NCBI GenBank assembly: GCA_964459445.1
Contig: CAYWMP010000029.1
Coordinates: forward strand, 1 to 41,700
DNA from: CAYWMP01 sp964459445
Lineage (GTDB): Bacteria; Desulfobacterota; DSM-4660; Desulfatiglandales; HGW-15
Direction: 5' to 3'
Length of the DNA: 41,700 nucleotides
The notes beneath the pieces were generated by a model. It did not search any database and had not been told where the DNA came from. It saw only the letters and a program-made list of their open reading frames with translations. This document shows positions 35,306-41,700 of this stretch, one piece after another. Numbering within the stretch: position 1 is the first letter of the stretch; the number at the start of each line of letters is the position of its first letter. The position numbers were made by a program, and so were the translations under genes.

Positions 35306-36460
35306 CTACAAAGCCGCTTTGCATATCTCAAGAATATCTTCGGCTTTAGCTACCCGGGGTGAAAACGGTACCATGAAGTTTTGCGCGATGGATTCCGACA
35401 GTTTCGGCAAGTCTTCGGCTTTCACCCCGTAAACGGATAAACCTTTGGGCAGATCCACGTCACGGGATAACAGGTGGACCGCGTCAACCGCCCTCTCGGC
35501 CGCAGCACGCTCCGACATGCCCGCAATATCTTCTCCCAGAGCCACCGCAATATCCACGTACTTGGAGAGGGCACCGGGCAGCATGAATTTCATTGCGTAT
35601 GGCAAAACGATGGCATTGCTGACACCGTGGGGAACGTTGTATATACCCCCAAAAGGAAGTGTAATCGCATGAACTAGGCATAGTTTGGTGTTGTGAAATC
35701 CCATGCCGGCCAGCAAACTGGCGGTCAGCATACCATCGCGCGCTTCAATATCCTGGCCATTGTGGACGGCCGTGCGCAAATAGCGTCCGATCAATCCAAT
35801 GGCTCTGAGATTCAAGGCATCGGTAACTCGCCAGGAATTGATATTGATATAGGATTCGATCGCATGGGCCAACGCGTCCAGGCCCGAATCCCGAGTCGGT
35901 CCGGAAGGTAAGGTGACCGTCAGCACTGGATCTAGCACTGCCACCGCGGGAGGGATCTGAGAACTGCGTATACCCATTTTTAGATTTTTAGTCGGGTCGT
36001 TTAACATGGCGACATTGGTGATTTCGGCCGCAGTACCGGCAGTTGTCGGAACACAGATCAGCGGCACCGCCGGATTTTCTACTTTATCAACACCTAAATA
36101 ATCGGAAGCCGATCCGGGATTAGTGGCAAGTACGCCAATGCACTTGCCAGCATCTATGGGGCTTCCGCCGCCGACCGCGATTACACCGTTGCATTCTTCA
36201 TCGGAAAATTGCTTGACGGCTTTGTCCACGGTTTGGACTGTTGGATTATATTCCACATCTTCAAATATGCTCGTTAAAATACCTGCGCTTTTAAGCGGCT
36301 CTAATAGATAGTCGAGTGTGCCTGAATTTGAGACCCCCTGATCGGTGACAATCTGAACCTTTTTCATCCCCAATCCACTGGCGATTTCACCGATCTTTCC
36401 GGCGCTGTTTCTTCCATAGATAATCTGTGTGGTGATTCGAAATTCATAGGGATTTACCAT
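35306..36460 (-). CDS. iron-containing (type III) alcohol dehydrogenase
   Basis: A 384-residue Fe-dependent alcohol dehydrogenase. The N-terminal nucleotide domain shows FRITTQIIYGRNSAGKIGEIA and VIAVGGGSPIDAGKCIGVLATN (GGGSxxD). The metal site lies in GLDALAHAIESYININ, then AITLPFGGIYNVPHGVSNAIVLPYAMKF. The family covers butanol, lactaldehyde, 1,3-propanediol and 4-hydroxybutyrate dehydrogenases. Since a 4-hydroxybutyryl-CoA dehydratase homologue lies across the divergent promoter, the last is an attractive guess, not a finding. AGGAGG just upstream supports ATG 36460. First gene of the minus-strand operon driven by P4, which is transcribed with AOR, MoaD-like and 2-hydroxyacid dehydrogenase genes. 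Confidence 0.92.
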   Translation of the reverse strand: MVNPYEFRITTQIIYGRNSAGKIGEIASGLGMKKVQIVTDQGVSNSGTLDYLLEPLKSAGILTSIFEDVEYNPTVQTVDKAVKQFSDEECNGVIAVGGGSPIDAGKCIGVLATNPGSASDYLGVDKVENPAVPLICVPTTAGTAAEITNVAMLNDPTKNLKMGIRSSQIPPAVAVLDPVLTVTLPSGPTRDSGLDALAHAIESYININSWRVTDALNLRAIGLIGRYLRTAVHNGQDIEARDGMLTASLLAGMGFHNTKLCLVHAITLPFGGIYNVPHGVSNAIVLPYAMKFMLPGALSKYVDIAVALGEDIAGMSERAAAERAVDAVHLLSRDVDLPKGLSVYGVKAEDLPKLSESIAQNFMVPFSPRVAKAEDILEICKAAL

Positions 36461-36598
36461 GTGATCCTCCTCCTTTTTTAGGCATTTATGAATATCTCGT
36501 TACCTGGGAACTTCGGTCTCTTTCCAGATAGGACTCTGACAATTTCAGTGTCAAAAATCCTCCTTCATTAGTGCATTTAAAGAGAATAGAGGTTGTCT

Positions 36599-36640
36599 TA
36601 TTGTTAACAATATATTCAACTACTTTGGTTCTTTTGTCAA
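36599..36640 (-). promoter_or_regulatory. promoter P4 of the minus-strand oxidoreductase operon, with shared operator
   Basis: On the minus strand, TTGACA (36640-36635) is followed after 16-17 bases by TGAATA (36618-36613), overlapping the edge of TATTGTTAACAATA (36599-36612), a perfect 14-bp palindrome. The distance from -35 to the ATTGTTAAC core is 23 bases. The alcohol dehydrogenase starts about 138 bases downstream at 36460. It is divergent with P5. Confidence 0.72.
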
Positions 36641-36748
36641 GGTTTTTAAGCTGTGATAGCTTCCAATTATATTTATAATTAGGAATATTATATGGAAATA
36701 TCATACTAATTCCCAGAAATTTTTTCTCTAAGTACAATGAGAAAAAGC

Positions 36749-36788
36749 TTGACAAAGGGCAGGGGAGAGTTAATTATATTGTTAACAA
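36749..36788 (+). promoter_or_regulatory. promoter P5 of the ferredoxin/2-oxoacid oxidoreductase operon, with shared operator
   Basis: TTGACA (36749-36754), 16 bases, TAATTA (36771-36776) as -10, then TTGTTAACAA (36779-36788), a perfect 10-bp palindrome. The distance to the ATTGTTAAC core is 23 bases, identical to P1 and P4. The first start codon is at 36920. The region between P4 and P5 (about 110 bases between -35 boxes) has no gene. Confidence 0.72.
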
Positions 36789-36919
36789 AATAGTGATTAA
36801 TAACAGGTCGGGAGAGGGTTATTAGGGCTTACGTAGACGAAAAGAAGCCTCGAATAGATCGGGCAGAATGGAATACTGAATCCCGGACCGTTTGTACCTG
36901 AAGCATCATAAGGGGTCGT

Positions 36920-37174
36920 ATGGCTACCGTAACAATATTTAGGCAATCATGCAAAGGAATCGAGTCATGTGGCATTTGCGCCTTTGTGTGTCCCAGGACG
37001 CTGTTTCATGCGTCCAAGGAGATGAACGAAGCAGGATATCTGCCACCGGAAATTACAGATGAAACAGAATGTACTCATTGTAAAAACTGCATGGTCTACT
37101 GCCCTGACTTTGCCATTGTTGTAGAGAAAGGGATGGATGATTCTTCTAACGAAGGGAAAAGTGAGGATGAGTAA
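36920..37174 (+). CDS. 2x[4Fe-4S] ferredoxin, 2-oxoacid oxidoreductase delta subunit (KorD-like)
   Basis: An 84-residue bacterial-type ferredoxin. Eight cysteines form two cluster motifs: C11, C17, C20, C24 (CKGIESCGICAFVCP) and C51, C54, C57, C61 (CTHCKNCMVYCP). The first motif has a longer gap between its first two cysteines, as in delta subunits of 2-oxoacid:ferredoxin oxidoreductases. It probably carries electrons from the TPP subunit to free ferredoxin. The gene overlaps the alpha-subunit gene by 8 bases (ATGAGTAA), so translation is coupled. It is first in the P5 operon. The acidic C-terminal tail is not conserved. Confidence 0.88.
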   Translation: MATVTIFRQSCKGIESCGICAFVCPRTLFHASKEMNEAGYLPPEITDETECTHCKNCMVYCPDFAIVVEKGMDDSSNEGKSEDE

Positions 37175-38324
37175 CGGAGAGAAGCTATTAAAGGGGATCC
37201 ATTTTGAGATGGGGAACTGGGCCTGCACGGAAGGGGCTATCGCAGCGGGGTGTACTTTTGCAGCAGGATACCCCATCACCCCCGCAAGTGAGATAGCAAA
37301 TCAACTGGCCAAAAGGCTCCCACAGGTGGACGGAATATTTCTCCAGACAGAGGACGAGATCAGCGCTATCTGCTCGACGATTGGCGCTTCCTGGGCGGGA
37401 TGCAAGGCCCTTACCGCCACCTCCGGACCCGGCATCAGTCTGATGCAGGAAAATATCGGCTTTGCCGTAGCCACAGAGACGCCCCTGGTAATCGTGGATG
37501 TTCAGCGTCTTGGTCCATCGACCGGGGTGCCTTCAATCGGGCTGACCGGAGACATGGTCCAGGTAGCCCGTGGGTCCCATGGAGATTACCAGATTATCGC
37601 ACTCTGTCCGGAAAGCCCCCAGGAGATGTTCGATCTTACTATACGCGCCTTTAATCTGGCCGAGAAGTATCGCGTACCCGTCTTTCTTATGGCCGATGCA
37701 TTTGTTGGTCATATGCGGGAGCAGATTGTCATGCCGGAAGATAACGAAATAGAGATTGAGCTGCGGAAAATCCCTGATCCTTCTAAAACTCCCATGAAGA
37801 GGCAGGACTTCCTGGATATTGAAGTGGCGCCCATGCCGGTTTTTGGTCGCGGCTATAAGGCCCACGTGACAAGTTCTTGTCACGACGAGCATGGCATGCG
37901 CAACCTCAGTGATCCAGCGGTCATGGATAGGTTCATCAAAAGGCCTATTGAGAAAATACTCAAGCACAGGGACGATATCATCCAGGTGAAAGCTGATTAT
38001 AACAACGCTGAGATCGCTCTGGTCACTTATGGCACTGTCTCTCGTTCTGCCCGAGAGGCGGCACGCCTTGCCCAGGAACGGGGCCTAAATGTGGGAACAT
38101 TGCGCCTGACAACCTGCTGGCCTTTCCCAGATAGGGAGATACGACAATTGGCTGAGAAGGTGGATTATCTGCTTGTCTTGGAAAACAACAACGGCCAACT
38201 TTATCCATATATCAAAGCAGAGGCAGCCCATGCCTCCAGAGTCGATTTTTTAGGACCGCAAATCCTTGGGCAGATTCATGATCCTGAATATGTCCTGGAT
38301 TACATCATGGAGAGGATTTCATGA
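37167..38324 (+). CDS. 2-oxoacid:ferredoxin oxidoreductase alpha subunit (KorA-like)
   Basis: A 385-residue alpha subunit of the 2-oxoglutarate-type ferredoxin oxidoreductase family (PFOR domains I and II). Landmarks: GNWACTEGAIAAGCTFAAGYPITPASEIANQL, QTEDEISAICSTIGASWAGCKALTATSGPGISLMQENIG, and the domain II strand LVTYGTVSRSAREA. ATG 37167, inside the end of the ferredoxin gene, is preferred to an in-frame start at 37137, which lacks a ribosome site and would give a non-conserved extension. With the beta (38321), gamma (39151) and delta (36920) subunits it makes a four-subunit complex that oxidatively decarboxylates a 2-oxoacid to acyl-CoA, CO2 and reduced ferredoxin, or runs in reverse. 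The best match by segment is 2-oxoglutarate, but branched-chain 2-oxoacids are possible. Confidence 0.91.
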   Translation: MSNGEKLLKGIHFEMGNWACTEGAIAAGCTFAAGYPITPASEIANQLAKRLPQVDGIFLQTEDEISAICSTIGASWAGCKALTATSGPGISLMQENIGFAVATETPLVIVDVQRLGPSTGVPSIGLTGDMVQVARGSHGDYQIIALCPESPQEMFDLTIRAFNLAEKYRVPVFLMADAFVGHMREQIVMPEDNEIEIELRKIPDPSKTPMKRQDFLDIEVAPMPVFGRGYKAHVTSSCHDEHGMRNLSDPAVMDRFIKRPIEKILKHRDDIIQVKADYNNAEIALVTYGTVSRSAREAARLAQERGLNVGTLRLTTCWPFPDREIRQLAEKVDYLLVLENNNGQLYPYIKAEAAHASRVDFLGPQILGQIHDPEYVLDYIMERIS

Positions 38325-39151
38325 GTGTTTCAGCACACCCTTTAAGGAGATATACTCGAAGCCATGTGATCAGGACGAGCACATGTCCCGGTTGCGGAAA
38401 CGGTATCGTTACCCAGGCCATTCTCAGGGCCATTGATGAATTGGAACTGGAGATGGACGATTTCGTCTTTGTCTCCGGTATTGGATGTTCTGCCTGGATC
38501 CCGAGTCCTTTGTTCTCTGCGGATACGCTCCATACCACCCATGGTAGACCTATAGCATTTGCCACAGGGGTTAAACTGGGTCTACCCCAAAAAAATGTGA
38601 TGGTAGCCAGCGGCGATGGAGACCTGACGGCGATTGGAGGGAATCATCTCATCCACGCTGCAAGACGGAACATCGATTTAACGGTGGTCCTAATTAACAA
38701 CGGCATTTATGGGATGACTGGTGGACAGACCGCACCCACGACTCCCCGCGGGCTGACGACTATCACCAGTCCATACGGCACCTTAGAACACCCGTTTGAT
38801 ATTTCAGCCATGGTTGCGGCATCAGGGGCCTCCTTTGTGGCGCGGTGGACCACCTATCACCCCCGCCTGATGATGCGGTCCATAAAAAAAGGGATTCAGA
38901 AGAAGGGCTTCGCACTCATTGAAGCGGTCAGTCAATGTCCGGTCCAATACGGTAGAGCAAGTGAACTCGGTAATGCGGTGAATATTCTCAAACATTTCAA
39001 AGAGGATAGCATTCGGCTCAGCAAGGTGAATGAGATGAGTTCAGAAGAACTGGAGGGCAAAATCGTTGTTGGAGAATTCGTCGATATAGAGAAAGCAGAG
39101 TTGTCCGATGAATGGGCTCGCATCCGGTGTGAAGTTATGGAGGGTATATAA
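38321..39151 (+). CDS. 2-oxoacid:ferredoxin oxidoreductase beta subunit, TPP-binding (KorB-like)
   Basis: A 276-residue TPP-binding subunit. TCPGCGNGIV at the start and the TPP/Mg motif SGDGDLTAIGGNHLIHAARRNIDLTVVLINNGIYGMTGGQ are diagnostic of KorB/VorB-type beta subunits. It binds thiamine diphosphate and the 2-oxoacid. It overlaps the alpha gene by 4 bases (ATGA) and the gamma gene by 1 base (TAATG). The short length fits the KorB type rather than the single-chain PFOR. The substrate is not determined by sequence, but TTHGRPIAFATGVKL is typical of 2-oxoglutarate enzymes. Confidence 0.92.
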   Translation: MSVSAHPLRRYTRSHVIRTSTCPGCGNGIVTQAILRAIDELELEMDDFVFVSGIGCSAWIPSPLFSADTLHTTHGRPIAFATGVKLGLPQKNVMVASGDGDLTAIGGNHLIHAARRNIDLTVVLINNGIYGMTGGQTAPTTPRGLTTITSPYGTLEHPFDISAMVAASGASFVARWTTYHPRLMMRSIKKGIQKKGFALIEAVSQCPVQYGRASELGNAVNILKHFKEDSIRLSKVNEMSSEELEGKIVVGEFVDIEKAELSDEWARIRCEVMEGI

Positions 39152-39690
39152 TGCCAAAAACCGAATTAACCATTGCCGGTATTGGAGGCCAGGGGTCAAT
39201 TCTGGCCGGTGTCATTCTGGGTTCAGCGGCTGTCGCTTACGATAAGAAATTTACCGTCCAGACACAGGCCTATTCTTCCGAGTTACGAGGCGGTTTCGCA
39301 GCAACTTGGGTGATTATTTCAGATGATCCCATCATCTTTCCGCGGGTCATTCATCCAGACATTCTTGTGGCTCAGGCCCAGGACTCCATCTCCCGTTATG
39401 GCGAAGCGATTAAGCCCGATGGTATTCTGATCATAGACCGAGACATGATCTCCAAGACACCTGAAAAAGTTGATCGTATTTATGAGATTCCGGCCACATC
39501 AATTGCACGAAATAAACTCAAAGCACCCGTAACGGCGAACATGGTAATGCTCGGAGCATTGTGCAGTATAACCGGGGTTGTCAGTCGCAAGGCATTGGAA
39601 TTGGCCATAGCAGATGCCGTACCGAAAGGGAAGGATGGTTTAAACATTGAAGCATTTAATCTTGGACTTGAAAACGTTAAGGCTCATTAG
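39151..39690 (+). CDS. 2-oxoacid:ferredoxin oxidoreductase gamma subunit (KorC-like)
   Basis: A 179-residue gamma subunit of the POR/KOR family. It opens with the glycine-rich loop IAGIGGQGSILAGVILGSAA and has the conserved QTQAYSSELRGGFAATWVIISDDPI. It likely forms the CoA/interface domain of the complex. Translation is coupled to the beta gene by a TAATG overlap. The next gene, a 4-hydroxybutyryl-CoA dehydratase homologue, begins 58 bases on, in the same direction without a terminator, so it appears to share the transcript. Confidence 0.92.
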   Translation: MPKTELTIAGIGGQGSILAGVILGSAAVAYDKKFTVQTQAYSSELRGGFAATWVIISDDPIIFPRVIHPDILVAQAQDSISRYGEAIKPDGILIIDRDMISKTPEKVDRIYEIPATSIARNKLKAPVTANMVMLGALCSITGVVSRKALELAIADAVPKGKDGLNIEAFNLGLENVKAH

Positions 39691-39748
39691 GCTGTCATCT
39701 TCCTCTATTCCCGAATCATCAGTTTCATAACTTGCAGGAGAAAAGATC

Positions 39749-41188
39749 GTGGGACTCAAAACGAAAGATGAATACATTAAATCCTTAAAAAAGATGAAAC
39801 CAACCGTATATATGTTTGGTGAGAAAGTTGCTGATCCCGTTGATAATCCGCGCCTCCGGGCCGGTATCGAGGCCACGGGCGCAACTTACGAACTTGCCGA
39901 GATGGATGAGTATCGTGAGCTCATAGTCACTGAGAGTCCCTTAATCAACGAACCGGTTAATCGCTTCACTCTACCTCCATCATCTATCGAAGATCTTGTG
40001 GCACGGGTTAAGATTAATCGAACTTTAGGAAACAGAGTAGGCACCTGTTTTCAGAGGTGCACAGGACTGGACTGTCTTTCAGCCCTTTCCATCGTCACAT
40101 ATGACATCGACAAAATACACGGAACATCCTATCATGAACGTTTTCTCAAATTTTTAAAGTATGTTCAGAAGAATGACCTCACATGTAACGCCGGTGTAAC
40201 CGACGTCAAAGGCGATCGTTCTCTGAGTCCCCATGAGCAGCCTGATAAGGATATGTATATGCACGTCGTGGAGAAGAGGGCCGACGGCATCGTTGTGCGA
40301 GGGGCTAAAGCCCACCAGACCGGATCTGTTTCATCCCATGAGATTATTGTCCTCCCCACCAGGGCCATGAAGAAGGGGGACGAGGATTACTCATTGGCCT
40401 TTGCCGTTCCAACGGATAGCCCTGGGTTAATCCACATTGTGGGCCGGTCTAGCCTGGATACCCGAGAGATGGATGGCTGCGACATAGGGAACATTCGATA
40501 CTCCAAGTACTGTCCCACGGTTATCTTTAACGACGTATTTGTGCCGAGGGAACGGGTCTTTATGTGCGGAGAGGTGGAATTCGCGGTAGAAATGGTCGCC
40601 CGTTTTTCCGCATTCCATAGACAGAGCCATGGAGGTTGTAAGTCCGGTAAGATTGACTGTATGGTTGGTGCGGCTTTGACCATGATGGACTATAGCGGTA
40701 CTTCAAGGGCCGGCCATCTTAAACAGAAGGTTATTGATCTGGTTCACCGGGCCGAAACTCTGTATGGCTGTAGCCTTGCAGCTTCATACGAGGGAAAACA
40801 AGAGCCCTCTGGCACCTTTTTCATCGATACGATTCTGGCCAATGCGTCAAAGATACACGAAGGAAAGGAGATGAGCGAGACCGGTCGCCTGTTGGTAGAC
40901 ATTTCAGGTGGCTTTGTGGCCGATTTGCCATCCGATAAGGATATAGAGAATCCTGAAATCGGCGATTTGGTAAAAAAATACCTGAAAGGCGCAAGCGATG
41001 TGCCGGTAGAAAAACGCATCAAAATGTACAGATTAGTGGAAAAGCTGGTCATGGAAAGCGCTGATACCATTTCTGACGTTCATGGCGGAGGTTCTCCAGA
41101 GGCTCACAGGATTACTATTCTCCGTGAAAGCGATTTGGAGAAAAAGAAGAAGGCGGCTAAGAGATTGGCAGGGATTGATGAGGGTTAA
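39749..41188 (+). CDS. 4-hydroxybutyryl-CoA dehydratase/vinylacetyl-CoA isomerase family enzyme (AbfD-like)
   Basis: A 479-residue enzyme of the 4-hydroxybutyryl-CoA dehydratase/HpaB acyl-CoA-dehydrogenase-like superfamily. The four [4Fe-4S] ligands of the dehydratase are all present: C100 and C104 in GTCFQRCTG, H290 and C297 in FHRQSHGGCKSG, matching C99, C103, H292 and C299 of the Clostridium aminobutyricum enzyme in spacing. That separates it from the monooxygenase (HpaB) branch, which lacks them. The FAD region VRGAKAHQTGSVSSHE also fits. Expected reaction: 4-hydroxybutyryl-CoA to crotonyl-CoA, or vinylacetyl-CoA isomerisation; other hydroxyacyl-CoAs cannot be excluded. Start GTG 39749 has CAGGAG 8 bases upstream. 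It follows the 2-oxoacid oxidoreductase genes in the P5 operon. The expected anaerobic use is 4-hydroxybutyrate/GABA-type catabolism. Confidence 0.87.
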   Translation: MGLKTKDEYIKSLKKMKPTVYMFGEKVADPVDNPRLRAGIEATGATYELAEMDEYRELIVTESPLINEPVNRFTLPPSSIEDLVARVKINRTLGNRVGTCFQRCTGLDCLSALSIVTYDIDKIHGTSYHERFLKFLKYVQKNDLTCNAGVTDVKGDRSLSPHEQPDKDMYMHVVEKRADGIVVRGAKAHQTGSVSSHEIIVLPTRAMKKGDEDYSLAFAVPTDSPGLIHIVGRSSLDTREMDGCDIGNIRYSKYCPTVIFNDVFVPRERVFMCGEVEFAVEMVARFSAFHRQSHGGCKSGKIDCMVGAALTMMDYSGTSRAGHLKQKVIDLVHRAETLYGCSLAASYEGKQEPSGTFFIDTILANASKIHEGKEMSETGRLLVDISGGFVADLPSDKDIENPEIGDLVKKYLKGASDVPVEKRIKMYRLVEKLVMESADTISDVHGGGSPEAHRITILRESDLEKKKKAAKRLAGIDEG

Positions 41189-41532
41189 ACCTCTTTTACA
41201 TTAGCGGCATTGCCCTGCCCTCAGCCCTCCTTGTAATCGGGGCCTCTCTTTCTTTCAGTCAACTGCGGCTGCAACTGCTGCCTGTCCTAATGACCAGCGC
41301 TATGAAACTGATTTTGCTGCCCATGTTAGGAACGATCATTTTCTTTTTTTTGAGATTACGAAGAGAAAACTATATTTCCGCCCTTATATTGCTCGCCTCA
41401 CCCACGTCAACCATTGCCTACACCATGTCCTCTGAAATGTCAGGCGACATAAAACTGACTACCATTGCCATCTCAATGAGCACGGTCTTCTCCGCACTGA
41501 CCTTCACCATCTGGTTCAGCCTGTTGTCATGA
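41182..41532 (+). pseudogene. truncated AEC-family (auxin efflux carrier-like) transporter, C-terminal part only
   Basis: From 41182 the frame encodes 116 residues that match only the C-terminal third of an AEC-family permease: ISGIALPSALLVIGASLSF, then four hydrophobic spans with LILLASPTSTIAYTMSSEMSGD, the family's conserved ending. Full-length AEC proteins have about 300 residues and ten spans. The N-terminal part is absent; the frame meets two TGA codons at 41176-41181 and no start or ribosome site serves it (the first ATG is at 41290, mid-domain). The remnant abuts the abfD-like stop at 41188, so the boundary looks like a deletion or recombination joint. A working fragment is unlikely. 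Confidence 0.75.
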
Positions 41533-41602
41533 ATAGAATAAAAAAAGCAGAAGGATAAAATCTTAATAAAAATGCTTAAATTCGACTAAACCCACAAAAT
41601 AG

Positions 41603-41634
41603 TTGACAATATTGTCGAAACTATTTAGTATGAT
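41603..41634 (+). promoter_or_regulatory. promoter P6 near window end, with related palindrome
   Basis: TTGACA (41603-41608) and TAGTAT (41626-41631) with 17-base spacing, or TATGAT at 41629 with 20, form a likely sigma70-type promoter for a gene beyond the window. GACAATATTGTC (41605-41616) is a perfect 12-bp palindrome over the -35 box. It uses the same ATTGT/ACAAT half-sites as P1-P5 but in reversed order, so it may be a different operator. Confidence 0.5.
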
Positions 41635-41700
41635 ATTCCATTGTCAAAAGATAGAGACGGTCATAGACTGTTATCAGCTCTTTTCGAAATCTTATTATAA

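Noticed and set aside
36486..36755. 89-residue minus-strand ORF before the alcohol dehydrogenase
   Set aside because: It spans the P4 -35, -10 and operator, has no family similarity and no ribosome binding site; it is leader and promoter DNA.
1..41700. CRISPR arrays, tRNA or rRNA genes, integrase or transposase genes
   Set aside because: I looked for regular repeat-spacer structure, tRNA-like T-arm sequences and transposase motifs and saw none; a GTTCGAATGC near 32656 is inside a coding region.

Overview
The window looks like chromosome from an anaerobic Desulfobacterota-type (deltaproteobacterial) bacterium. Pointers are a complete RecBCD set, a large soluble hybrid histidine kinase, a tungsten-type aldehyde:ferredoxin oxidoreductase with its own MoaD-like protein, a ferredoxin-dependent 2-oxoacid oxidoreductase, an oxygen-sensitive 4-hydroxybutyryl-CoA dehydratase homologue, and intergenic phrase repeats of the kind seen in such genomes. 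The taxonomic call is inference from gene content. No rRNA, tRNA, CRISPR array, transposase or complete insertion sequence was seen.

Layout. 1-4.7 kb: a single-domain response regulator and a GAF-GAF-PAS-PAS hybrid kinase with two receivers, closed by a clear terminator. 5.1-6.0 kb: a diacylglycerol-kinase-family lipid kinase. 6.2-15.5 kb: recC, recB and recD in the same direction, separated by repeat-rich spacers. 15.8-17.1 kb: a metallo-beta-lactamase-fold hydrolase converging on a gamma-carbonic-anhydrase-like protein. 17.2-25.1 kb: a sugar/polyol-type cassette (dehydrogenase, ABC ATPase, permease, binding protein, second dehydrogenase, aldo/keto reductase). 25.2-31.9 kb: a branched-chain-amino-acid-type ABC transporter (binding protein, two permeases, two ATPases) followed by a tandem DJ-1/PfpI protein. 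32.0-36.5 kb, minus strand: iron-dependent alcohol dehydrogenase, aldehyde:ferredoxin oxidoreductase, MoaD-like protein and a 2-hydroxyacid dehydrogenase. 36.9-41.2 kb: ferredoxin and 2-oxoacid:ferredoxin oxidoreductase subunits, then the 4-hydroxybutyryl-CoA dehydratase homologue, abutting a truncated AEC-family transporter. The last 100 bases hold a promoter for a gene beyond the edge.

Two observations stand out. First, the sugar-type ABC ATPase (18632-20680) carries at its C terminus a complete IclR-family effector-binding domain without the IclR DNA-binding domain. It looks like a transporter ATPase fused to a small-molecule sensor. Second, five promoters (at 17.24, 25.15, 25.48, 36.6 reverse and 36.75 kb) share one architecture: a -35 box, then 23-24 bases, then a palindrome of the form ATTGTTAACAAT sitting directly after the -10 box. 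These promoters precede the four catabolic/transport units from 17 to 41 kb, which suggests one regulon under one repressor or activator. No DNA-binding regulator is encoded in the window. The likely picture is a coordinated catabolic island: two importers, several oxidoreductases that produce or consume aldehydes and alcohols, and ferredoxin-linked 2-oxoacid and 4-hydroxybutyryl-CoA-type steps. The substrate cannot be read from sequence alone.
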